A stretch of 64,000 nucleotides of DNA, taken from contig JAHLJT010008756.1 of NCBI GenBank assembly GCA_031308135.1, forward strand, positions 72,327,821 to 72,391,820. The letters are read 5' to 3'. This DNA comes from Acheta domesticus (Eukaryota > Arthropoda > Insecta > Orthoptera > Gryllidae). This document shows positions 24,613 to 36,100 of the stretch, piece after piece. Made by a program: the position numbers and the translations under genes. The notes beneath the pieces were generated by a model that saw nothing but the letters and a program-made list of their open reading frames with translations, did not search any database and was not told the DNA's origin. The first letter of the stretch is position 1. Every line of letters begins with the position of its first letter.

Positions 24613-27395
24613 TGTTGTTGTTTTTTCCATATTCTCAATCATAATATGACTAAGTTTGTAAAGTGGGATATATCTCAGGAAGTTCAACCTGGTCAATCTT
24701 CTTAAGCTTTAGGAAATGTAAATGAAATTTTTTCACAAATTCAGTTTGAGAAAATTCATTGAGGTACTTATCAAAATAAAATAGTTTAAAATTTGTGGAG
24801 GAAAAAGCAAGAAATTTAATGAACATATGATCTTGTCTAAACTTTTCCTTGGTAACATTTGATAGACTTTTAAAGCACAGATTACTGTAAATAGTCAAAT
24901 TTGAAGTTTTTGTTCTTACATTTTGCAAATAAAGTTTTTAAATATTTTTTCTGTTAATGTTTGTTGTATTCATACGTATGTATGCATACGTGTATTCTTC
25001 ACATCAAAATACTTTTTTTCATATTTCTAGAAGATTCAGAATGCAATCGGTCAAGAAAATGTAGATCTCAAAAAACCTAATGTATTGTTTGAAGTAAATG
25101 CCAAAAAAATGCTTATTTGACTTCACATAAAAATAAAATGCATTATTTTCTGGAAGAATAATAAAAAGAAATTTCCTTTGCACCATTTTATCTCAACATT
25201 TCAAGAGAGATTATCTTTGAAGAAAATAACTGACTTCCTGATCTCCATTTTAAAATAGACACGATTGATTCAAACTAATTTACGTATTTTTTTACTACAG
25301 AATGTTTAAAATAATTTATTGATAACTTTCTTTTATAAGAAATGGCAAACACAAAGTAACATACTTCTCAGAAATTTAATAACATTTTTAACTTTTATTT
25401 ACATACAAATATTTAATACAGAATATAAGTATATACAAGGTATATACAGACAACACAAGATGTGAGTCTATTTATTAAAAGAATTTTCACTTGTACTTTT
25501 TTAAAATTGTTTGGTTAATGACACAAACATCAGATTACTAAAAATTTTTCAAATAATTGGAAAATATAATACTACATGGAAGAAACTAAAGGACTATTCC
25601 TGGATACATTTCAAATACATAAAGTGTAATACTATTTCTCAATCTTTTTCTAAGACACTGAAATTAAACTTCTGTTGTTGAAGTAGTGAACCTATGTGTG
25701 AAAATATACATTTACCCCTACTGGACAGAAAAACATTCAGACATCAAACTTTATCTATTTATACTGAAATAAAATTTACAAGCTTTTTCAACATGACAAG
25801 TGTTGTCATGAAGAACACCAAAAAAAAGCCACATTCACATTATTTTTCACATTGCAAATGTATAGAATATTTTCATGCACTGTTTATTAAAATGCATACT
25901 TGATTTTTCTTGTTGGTAAAAAGCATGTGGACAAAAGAGGAATGTATTCTGGTACTCTCACCATTGCATCCTGACACAAAGTAGAAAGATATCCTTGCAA
26001 TCACTTTTCTTACAATTTGCAGGAACTGCAAGCATTGAAGGGCAATGAATCACAAGCAAAACAGCAAATTGTCCTGCTTTGCTGTTTTCTAACATGCATA
26101 TACATGTGAAAGAGAATATTTAAATAGTCAAAGGCATTTTAAATGCCTTGCGTAAGCAAATACACATACGATACACTAAATATATTCTTTAATGACAAGT
26201 GATGTTGCGACAGGTGAGCAATATGGCACCATTGTCCACATGTTTCTCATGCATTAAAGGCTTTTGTATTAATCACACATAAAAACAATAATAACAGACG
26301 TAAATGAATCACCAAACAACCCTCATATACTTCCTATAAACTGACAAATTGTTATCTTTTTCTGTCACACATTGAAAAACAAAATTGGTAAAGAAAAGCT
26401 TACAGCCAAATTTCAAAGGCAAATGTTATCTCTGATTACATATTTAAAAAAACAAACTTTAGAAATACACATCTTTCTGGCAGTTCTTTTTTCATCAAGA
26501 ATAGATAGCGATTTGTTTCCATTCAATTGAATACCCTAGATTTGACCCATCATGAAATAATGAAGATAAATAGGTATGTGTAACCACAGATATAAAACAT
26601 TTTATGAAGAGACAAAGAGAAAACAGAAATACAAAGAGATACCCACTGGTATATACACCACAATTTCCACTGGCCCAAAAATGATGAAAGGTATGATTCC
26701 TAACAATCAGCAAGTAATATTTCAAAATTTTTCACAAATTTCAAACAGGATCACATACAATACCCATAAAAGGCCTGTATTTACCAATTAAACAAATGTC
26801 GTCAGTGTAAACAGGGTAGATACTGTACATCTACAAAATGATACATTTACATTAGGGTATTTGCTTAGTAAGAATGTACTTCACATAATTAATGCTTAGT
26901 TTCAAAGGTAAGGTAATGAACTACAGATTATAGAACATTTATAACACCATTTCAAAAGTGAAAGTTAAACCTTGTCAAGTTGCAAAATATGAACTACAAG
27001 TTATGCAGTCACCTTTATACATAAAGAGAACCTGTTGGCCATTTTTGGCTTCAAGCATTTCAGTATTTTATTGAACATGTAATTTAAATATCAGTAATTA
27101 CTATCATTTTCTAGTTGAAAATAAATGAATGAACAAATGAATGAAAAATGAAAACATGGAAAACTGTGTAGTCTGTCAGAAGAATTAATAAAATAATGTT
27201 TTAGTCCTCTCTGTTAATATACACATTTACTGAAAACAAATATTACTGTCAATGTCAAGCAGTGCTCAGTGATAGAAACTCACAACACTAAGCCATAGGA
27301 CTAAGAAGAGAGTGTTGTAAACATTATCCTCCATTGACTTTAAGGCCTACAAAATATAGTTTCTTATAAAATTGCAGCCTGAAAATGGTTATTAG
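24613..27395. other. Intergenic region between convergent genes
   Basis: No gene is recognised. It is AT-rich with short frames lacking motifs. Part of it may be the long 3'UTR of the minus-strand transporter gene, but no decisive minus-strand polyadenylation signal can be chosen. Confidence 0.45.
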
Positions 27396-27490
27396 AGAAT
27401 ACAAAGAATAAAGTTTTTTCTTCTTCTTTCATGAATGTCTCTTGATAATAATTAAAACAAACAAACAGTTCCTTTGAAACTTTGAAACTG

Positions 27491-27493
<3 letters not shown>

Positions 27494-27538
<45 letters not shown>
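27494..27538 (+). repeat. GA microsatellite
   Basis: About 22 AG repeats at the 5' end of the Penelope-like frame. If read through they would encode an Arg-Glu run, so they are not part of the ancestral protein. Confidence 0.95.
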
Positions 27539-27540
<2 letters not shown>

Positions 27541-27562
27541 GTTAGAAATAACAAAGATAAAA

Positions 27563-27901
27563 TTGAAAAAATGGAGAAACAAGATGTTGTATATAAAATT
27601 TAATTGTACTCAATGCCCCAAAGCCTATATTGGTCCGAGCCTAAGGAAACTAAAACAAAGAATATATGAACATCAAAGGAACAAAAAAGAACCCTTTCAA
27701 AAACTAAATTCAGTGTTGAGACACCAAATTGAGTCAGGGCTTATCATGGATTTCGAAAACGTTAAAAAAAACATGAGAATTGTATCAGAAATTTTGCATA
27801 TTAAACTCAATAAAACAATAAACACTATGATAGAATCAAATACTTTTACTGGAATATATGACAATTTGCTTTTTCAGCTTAATAATCAGAAACAAAACTA
27901 A
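27563..27901 (+). pseudogene. Penelope-like GIY-YIG domain remnant
   Basis: The open frame reads into LYIKFNCTQCPKAYIG, R..IYEHQ and, near its end, a SNTFTGIYDNLL block. The YIG triad, the Cys-x-x-Cys before it, the downstream Arg and the Glu-His pair match the GIY-YIG nuclease at the C-terminus of Penelope-like reverse transcriptases. The upstream reverse transcriptase is missing and the frame has no sensible start (it runs out of the GA repeat), so it is a relic, although this last ~110-codon piece has no stop. Confidence 0.65.
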
Positions 27902-28250
27902 TTCTCCTTCTTCTTTATTGTCCCCCCCACACACACACTTCTTTGACGGTTACATACTTATCTTGTAACCGTTCATTATTCAGAAAGACTGTGAACTATG
28001 AGCAGCACACTAATGCTCACTCCTGTAAATATTGTAAATAAGGTGCATATATTTAGATGTTTAAAATTTTAGTTCTAGTCTTTGTCCAAAAGGTAAGCTT
28101 CTGTCAAATGTGCATAAGTCAATGTACATAAGTATTAGTTGTAACAACAAAATATTATAGATGTAGCTAATAATTTTACAATCATATTTGTAACTTAAAT
28201 TTATAACATTTGTTAACTCTCTTAAAATCTAAAATTTTCATGTCTAAACC

Positions 28251-28302
28251 AGATGTCTGAGGATGGCTGTTGAGCTACAGCCGAAACGTCACATCGTCGC
28301 AT
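28251..28302 (+). ncRNA. Hammerhead-ribozyme-like motif of the Penelope-like element
   Basis: The core is CTGAGGA (position 7 is variable in hammerheads), one extra T, then a 6-bp stem GGCTGT / ACAGCC closed by TGAGCT. GAAAC follows, with a 3-bp stem III (ACG / CGT, loop TCACAT) ending in the cleavage triplet GTC. Stem I can form 4 bp between ATGT before the core and GCAT after the GTC. Short stem III hammerheads of this kind are described in Penelope-like elements. Activity is uncertain because of the extra base between core and stem II. Confidence 0.55.
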
Positions 28303-28383
28303 ACAATTAGTTGCCAAAAACTAATAAAAATTGAATGTCTAAAATTCAAAGGAACTGCTTGCTTATTTTAAGAATACAAAGAA

Positions 28384-29734
28384 GTAACAAGCGATAATCA
28401 ATTAGGCTTTTAACAGAAAAGGAGAACATAGCACAACATTGATGGATATTGAGCTATTAAATAAAAAAATACACGGGAAAAAAATCATCATTTTTATAGA
28501 ATACTGTCGTAACAAAACAAGCAAAAATTGAGATTTTAGGGTAACCCTCCCCCCATGTTTTTACCAATAATTACTCTTTATCTCTGACATTATCCCAATT
28601 GCTGTTGGTAACAGATGCATCTCTTTGATTTTCTATTTGTGAATCCATAATTTTTGTTTTTTTTATTACCCTATGTTATTTTGGAATAATGTTGCCCACA
28701 AATTCAGTTTTATGAAATCCATTTTAATAAATTGAAAAACCAAGAGAGAAATGCTTTTTGATAAAACTTGCAAGGCAATATTACTTATTGTCAATTAATA
28801 GAAATCAAATGAATTTGTAGGGAAATTAAATCATGCTCTCTTGTTCAAAAAAGGTTTTTTGTGCTACAACAGTATTCCAGAAAAGTGATGATGTAATCTG
28901 CCCATTTCAGAAATACCATTATATAATTTTCTAGAAAGTCGTCATCAGCTGGAGTTGTACTTTATATACATTAATTGTTTATTTGATTTTTATTTTGCCT
29001 TGAAATTTAGCTATTTTCTTTACCCTTAAATTCAATATAATGATTAAGATAACCATGTATCACTACATTTTGTAACAAAGAAGCGATACACAAACAAACA
29101 AAATGTTTGGCACTGTAATGTAGTTACCTTAAACTTTTCATTTCTTACCAAGTAGTATAAATATACCATTACAGCAAATAACCTCCTTGCGCAAAGATAA
29201 GAAAATGTACACTAAAACTACCTTTTCTTCACTAAGGGGAAAACAAATTAAATGTTCATCAAATACATTAATTTGTCAAAAGTGTGACAGTTCAACCATC
29301 CTTCATCCATTAATTATTCTACATTCTGAATTATATAAGAAAGCCTACCAAGTTTTAAATGATGTGTGGGAGGGTACTAATTGTTTGACAGAATTAAAAC
29401 AATAAAATTCTGAACACTCACACTTTTGAACAACCTGCTCTATTTTAAATAATGGCTTACTTAACTAGAAACTTTGCAATTAAATGAAAACATTAGGAAT
29501 GATACATTTGACTGTCATAACTATGCATGTACTGAATGTAAAACATGATTTATGTGTTAAACATCTTGAGAACAAATGCGGTTCTTTAACCAGATCTCAG
29601 CTGTGTATTCGACAAAAGAATATAAACTTCAATAATGAAAAACTAAACAATTGTAGTTGGAATTGAATTTTTTTAAATTCTTATAATGAAACTACTACTA
29701 ATGTTAAACCATTACTTCCATTTAGACGGATTGA
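28384..29734. other. Intergenic / possible transporter 3'UTR
   Basis: No recognisable gene. It lies immediately downstream of the minus-strand transporter stop codon, so at least the part near 29734 is expected to be its 3'UTR. Small frames at 29187-29405 and 29484-29666 have no motifs. Confidence 0.45.
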
Positions 29735-30123
29735 TTACGGAGCAGTCATATTTGAAATTATACTACCGATACTAGTGGCTGCTGTGACCGAAGACTGTGT
29801 AGGATCCAAATTTGTCATTCCCAATGTGCTATGAGCTACAGCTGCCAATACGGTGCTGGTGACTGTTGCCACTGTCGCATTGCTGGGTGACACAGCACTC
29901 AAAACTGTTGAGAGCAACTCTGGGCCAGTTGGAGTAGCAGACCCTATGCTTGTCAAACTAGCAGTAACTGATGCAACAGAAGATGAAAATGGTAGACTTG
30001 TAACAAACTCTGTTTTGTGAGTGCAGGAATTTCCATGATCTACCCCCAATAAGTAATCATTTAAATATGCCACTAATGATCCTCCTGTCAGTCCCACGTT
30101 GTATGATAAAGTCATGATGTTAC
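29735..30123 (-). CDS. SLC29A4: ENT4-like exon 9 (last helix and Ser/Thr tail)
   Basis: Residues 502-630. The first 30 residues are the last helix (GNIMTLSYNVGLTGGSLVAY). The remaining ~100 are Ser/Thr/Ala/Val-rich with two N-glycosylation sequons (NAT, NMT), on the side predicted extracellular. The exon is 4.9 kb from exon 8 but in phase, and the helix matches the family. Confidence 0.88.
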
Positions 30124-33100
30124 CTGCAAATTAATTAATCAAATTAAAGCACACGTGTTTTGAAATGTAATTTGATAATGGCATTATCTCAGACACAGAA
30201 GAAAGATTAGACTCAGGAAAATGGAGACTCAAAGTTTTGGATATAATAGTGAAAGTTAGTTTTACCCCACAACAATAAAAATGAACATTTACAAAAATGT
30301 AATCAAACCAATAGTAGCATACACTAGTGAAACCTGGACATCATCAGGATGCACTGTTGCAAGCTTTGGAAAAAGAAAATCAATAGCCAATTGAGAAAGA
30401 AGACTGTGGCACTTCAACATAACAAAGAGCTCAAGGATAAACAATTCTGTATAGTACCAGACAACAAACCAAAGATTCCTGTGAATGTGGTGTATTCTAA
30501 GAATAGGAAATAACATGCTGGTTGGCAGATCGATGTCCAGGAAGGTCTGAAAATGTTATTTGATAAAGGATGGAGAAGCAGCAAATAAATGAGAATGAAA
30601 TTGTCATTGATGAAGCAAAGATCTAAGAGCAAGGATAGTCACAATGTAGAATTATTGGTGCTACAGAATAGAACAGACTTTCTCATTCTAGTTAGTTTTC
30701 TAATTTCTTTGGTCTGGCCAGCTTTTTTGCCCCACCCTCTTCTCAAATGCCTTCTATCACTGCCAAAAGTACATTTTTTTCACATTTTCTCAAATTTTCA
30801 GTCCCCTTATGGTAGAATTGAAATATGACTTTCAGAGTACTATAGAAGGGTAAATTCTCACATTGTTAGGAAATTTTTGTTTAAAAATTTGGAGCCTTTT
30901 TTGAAAACATGCCATTTAGGCATCAGAAAATGCATATTTTTTTAACTCATTTTCACAGGAAAGTAATAAGTTTTCAAGAAACTTTGTAAGACATCATATG
31001 AAGCATTTAAACTCACATAAATGCAATAAAGTACAAAAATAGTGTGTATTGTAACATTAAACAATGTGAAAGATACGTGAAAGATGTAAAAAAAAAGACA
31101 TTTGTGTAATTTTTTAAAAACAAAAAGAATACTGCAAAATGGTGTAAATGTCATCTTATACAGTACATTTAGTACCACCCCTAACAAAAGTTTAGAAAAA
31201 ACAATTTGGAACCCTTTTTGAGAAATTCTTGTTTTGATATCTTTCAATATTGCCCATAATTCACTCAAAATAGCAAGAAAACTGTTACAATTTTCAAAAA
31301 ATGTATATGAAATTAATGAAAGAACTAATTGTTTTGAATGAATTTTTTGAAATTTGAAGATGTCACTAACCAATTTAGTGACATCAGTTATAATTTATCG
31401 ATGACATCTGTCATAAATCATAATTGGATTGAGGAGGAGAAGAGGAAGAGGAGGAAGAAGAAGAAGAAGAAGAAGAAGAAGAAGGAGGTGGTGGTGGAGG
31501 TGGAGGAGGAGGAGAAGACGAAGAAGAAGAAGAAGAAGAAGAAGAGAAGGGGGAGGAAGAAGAGGAATATTGATGAAGACGGAGGAGTTGAACAAATTTC
31601 ACATTTGCAATTTTTGAAATTTCATACTTTCCCATTATTATAAGCTTACTTTCCTTTGTTCGAGCAAAACAATTTAAATAAAAAATTTGAGAAAGCCATT
31701 TTTTTGAGAAAATTTCAAAAATTTGCAAAATTGCAAAGTACTCCAAAAATTTGAAAGATTTGTTTTAAATTCAAGGAGCCCTAAGTGCAGCCAGTTCTGA
31801 AAGGGAATATCATGTTTTGGAGTAAAGTTTATGGTACAATGTGGTGCATAGACAAACAGGCAGACAAATGTTTTTTTTTTAAAATTTCAGTATCAGGGAT
31901 CCATCAAATCCATCAAAATCTCAACATCAATATTTTGCACCCTTATGATAAATTCTCTTCACTTTGAGAAAATAAAACAGAAGTGACGAGTTTAACGGCT
32001 AATTGCTTCTATACAGCTAGGACAATTTCAATAATTTTTAACATACAAGTAGATCATGGATCGGTAAAGGTCCTTATCAAATCACTATGATGCTCGCTTA
32101 TCAATTAATTGATGTAAACCATTGATTTAAACGCGATGAATTTACCCGTTCTCCGCCGATGCAACCCGCCAGTCATCCATGTATTAAAATCGACAGGTTG
32201 CGGTGCCCCTGCCCAAACGTATTTTCATGTTGGGTGCTCAATTTCGAAATTTACCATCAAAGCATTATTATAAAAAGTTAATGAGGTCCACTTGAAACAG
32301 ATCTTAAGAAACAAGAGTTACAAACTTTTAACTCAGGAAACATACTGAAAACATATCTGTTGTCAGACTAATCTCCCAAATGTGTGCTCAGATTGATATA
32401 ATTAAAAACAAAGATAATTATGTCTGTAAAATGAGTTCCATTTGAAACATGGATCTCAAGAAACATTGTAGTGTTTTGATCAGTCTACTCAGAAGAGAGA
32501 GCTCTGAAGCTCATGAGTTTTTGTGATACATCTCCCAAATAAGTGCTCAAATTCGATGCTATTAACAACAAAATTTTGAATACAAAAAGATTAGATGATA
32601 TATTGAGACCTGATCAATAAAAGCAGTGGTTATGAATGTTTTAATCAGGAAAAACTGGATCTAACATGTACCACTTTTGAATAGTTAATTAGATTATGTT
32701 CCTTCACCTCAGCAAGGCGAGCAGTTGGTGCTATTTCCATATACAGATTTTTGTGTCATTATTAGGGCCCAGATTTTTAGAATTTTATATAAGTCAATTC
32801 AGGCTTTTTCAAAAAATGATTTTGCCTGTTTTATATTTTCATACTTTTCTCTAATGGTGTTAGTAATCAACTGAATAATATTTCCAATAAATAACAAATT
32901 TAAATTATAACTAGTTTTACTCAAATTTATACTTCTGAACTTAAACAAAGTTATCTTATACAGCATTTAAAATTAATAAATACATTTTTGGAACTTTTTA
33001 AATATTCCCTTGAAAATAAGCACACAAATCAAAAATCCACCTTTTTAAAGATTCACTGTTGCAATGAATAACTATTTACAGTCCAAAAAAATCTAACTTA

Positions 33101-36100
33101 AGGACTTTGTGTTTTCTCTCAATGCACACTTGTAACATAAGGTTCACTAAATGCAACATGAAGTCTCTGGGGGATACTTCATAATTATCACCGCTCCCAG
33201 TCCTCCAAACATTTCTTCTCCTAGAAGAACTGCATTTCTTTCTTTCATTTTTTCATAATGGAGACTGTATTGAATTTTCAAGACCTTTGATCACACATCA
33301 ACTACAGCCCCTAGTATTTCCTTCCTCAAAACAACTTCAGTGATATTCATCGCATCATTTTGTAGAAGACATGTTCCTTCTTCTTTTAGAATTGTAACTC
33401 ATTTTAGCTGTTTTTAGGATCTACAGGATTCATGCATTTGGCTCAGAAATTATTGAAACAGATATGTACATAAAAATAATGATGTTACACACTGAAGAAT
33501 AAAATAGGTTAAAACCTAAGAATCCAGGCCCTAGTCATTACACTGCTAATTACAATTTTTTGAAGAGAAAAGATCAGTTACAGAAATGGAAGCTATAAAC
33601 TGAATGTTACAATAAAAAAAATTTATTAGAATGCCTTGTTAGAATAACATTTTTTATGTGGTTTCTGTTGTGGCATAACTCTTCTTCTGTTTACTGTGTT
33701 AGATAATACAATAAAATATCTGTTAGAAGAGTTCTATCTCAGGAGACAAATTACATGCCTATCATTTGAATGATGATCCCACATCAATAATTTGGATAAA
33801 TAAAGATTTCATTACCCTTTTTCCGGGCAACCAATTTTAACGACGCAACTGAGCAGGCGGAGTCTAGCGAACCCAGGAGTGTCTGTGACAGGATTATGAA
33901 ATTCGAATGTGGATGATGAAACAGAATGCTCTAATATAATTGTGTAATTTAACAATTCTTTCACAATACTTTAAATTGTTTTTTTATTTAATTTTTTAAA
34001 TTTTTTCCCCCTTTTATTACAGATTGCATACACTGTTTACCTGGGTATGTTTAGTACAGACAGGCTTTGAACAGATGCTACATCTCTTTGTTTCCTACTT
34101 CATTCCCAAAGACAAACAACATCTTTTTTGGCATTGTTATAATTTTTCTGAGCTGTGGGAGCTGTTTCTTCCCTGATAACATATGTGATTGAAAGGTGGC
34201 ACTTGTATAATCCTGTTTGACTGTCTCCTTTCATTTTGTGTAAGAACCAAATCCTTTGCAATATCCACAATAAATAATTGTATGATCTTATATTTCCTAA
34301 CATTCAGTCAGGGTCAACAACATACCTGTCGCTGTGTAGTTTTTCAAAAAAAGCTGGACCACACACAACTATAAAAACTCACTCTCCTGACCCTTATTAA
34401 ACCACTACATACCAACCCATAACAACACTATCTACAAAGGCAACATTCTTATATTCCCTCACACATAGTGTTAGATAACATCCTGATGAAATGACGTTGC
34501 ACAACCCAAAATCTGCCTGTCCCTTTGACACGAAGCGGTTGAGTAATCAACCAAACAAAACTAGAAAATGCAATATTACACATAGATTAAGAAACCTTGG
34601 TCAAATGGACCCTGCTTTTGGCTGAAAAAATATAATATTTTTTTAAATTTATTATTCAGTAATGCTTTTGTAAAATAATTGGAAAGGTATATTTAAAAAA
34701 GGCCATAACAAAGCCACAAAAAGCTATCCCAACACCTTCCATACTTTTCACATAAAATATAAAAAATTTTGCTTCATGGTCCAATGGACCACGGTTGCCC
34801 GGATAAGGGTTAAAGCAACAGTGAAGAAAGAAAGAAAGAGATAATTTGCTTCTAAAATTTCAAAAATACATGTTTACCAAGTCAATACATTTCCTAAAAG
34901 GAAACCTTAATACACCAGGAATCTGAATAACATTAACTGACTTTCTAAAAATTTCAATACGGAATAGTATACATTTTCTACTACAATAATTTACATCAGT
35001 AAAACATACCTGTGAGTTCTCTGTGTTCTTCTGGAACTTTACTAGGTGCTTGAATCATAGGAATGCTACCTACAAGTCCATTTGTCACCCCAAGAAGTAA
35101 AGAGAATAGCAATGGATATCCTTCCCCAGGAATTAAAGGGCTTCCTCTTGGTGTAGCACAAAGAAGAAGTAGGGGCACTAATATTGCCCGCATCCAAGCA
35201 AACACAATGAGTTGGGTGCGTGACCAATCATATGGCACTGAAGCCAGAACCTGAATTTGATGCAGTAAATTCACATCATTTATATGTGTTACAACTCACA
35301 AATAAATGTAAGGAAAAAAAGAAAGAAAAAAAAAAAGTTCATATTAACCTTTCCAACAAGGTCAGCAGCATTGAATACAGCCATCAGAATTACTGGCATC
35401 CAACTTCCAAACTTGCAACTTACTATTTCTGATATAATGCCTGGGTACAAGCAGAGTGTGACAAAGTATGCCAATCCAATTGAAAGCATGTATGGCCAAA
35501 TGGTTTTTGCTACATCCCATCGAGCCAGAAGGCCACCTAGAAAATATTTTATTAAATAACATAAAAATAAAACAATAAATTTAAAAATCTCATGCACACA
35601 CTATTGAATAAATAAAAAGTTATAAAATTATATTGTCAAAAAATAAAGCAATCTCTATACTCACTCAATGGAAGGTATGCAAAAAAGGTAGAATAAATTC
35701 AGGGTTCAGAACTGAAAATGAATGTAATAAATAAAACATAAAAAAATAATTAAATAAATAATAAATACAGGTCGGAAATAAAAAAAAAAAAAAAATTCAA
35801 AATTATCTCAAATCCAAAATTGACAAATTCAAGAAAATTCTTAATTCAATACTTTTTCCAAACTAAGAGAAGTAAGTTTATTGGAATATAATCAGAAACA
35901 ATATATTTTCAATAGAGGAATGTCAAATCTGAAATGCAACTATCTTGTTCCATAGCTATTCAATAAAGTCAAACTTGTTATCATGAATATATTTCAGCTT
36001 TTTAATGTTTTAGCTGTTGAAACAATCCAAGTTTAAAAAACTATAATATCAACCCACGTTTGAGGCCACCCCATGCCTTGCTATTGCTTGAAGTGTAGAC

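Larger units (their letters stand above)
27409..28370 (+). mobile_element. Penelope-like element, 3' fragment
   Basis: Flanked by the 13-bp direct repeat AGAATACAAAGAA (27396-27408 and 28371-28383), a likely target duplication. Inside are a frame ending at 27901 that resembles the GIY-YIG endonuclease tail of Penelope-like proteins, a 3' noncoding part and a hammerhead-like motif just before the end. A segment of the 3' end, TTCAAAGGAAC (about 28345), recurs inverted near the 5' end at about 27471, as is often seen in Penelope insertions with inverted terminal pieces. The reverse transcriptase domain is absent, so the copy is 5'-truncated. Confidence 0.7.

Noticed and set aside
31338..31746. 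Several Arg/Lys/Glu, Leu and Ser/Pro-rich frames
   Set aside because: Low-complexity reading of a purine microsatellite within a transposon copy.
34486..34510. CTGATGA-like text resembling a third hammerhead core
   Set aside because: No stem II hairpin follows and there is no GAAAC.
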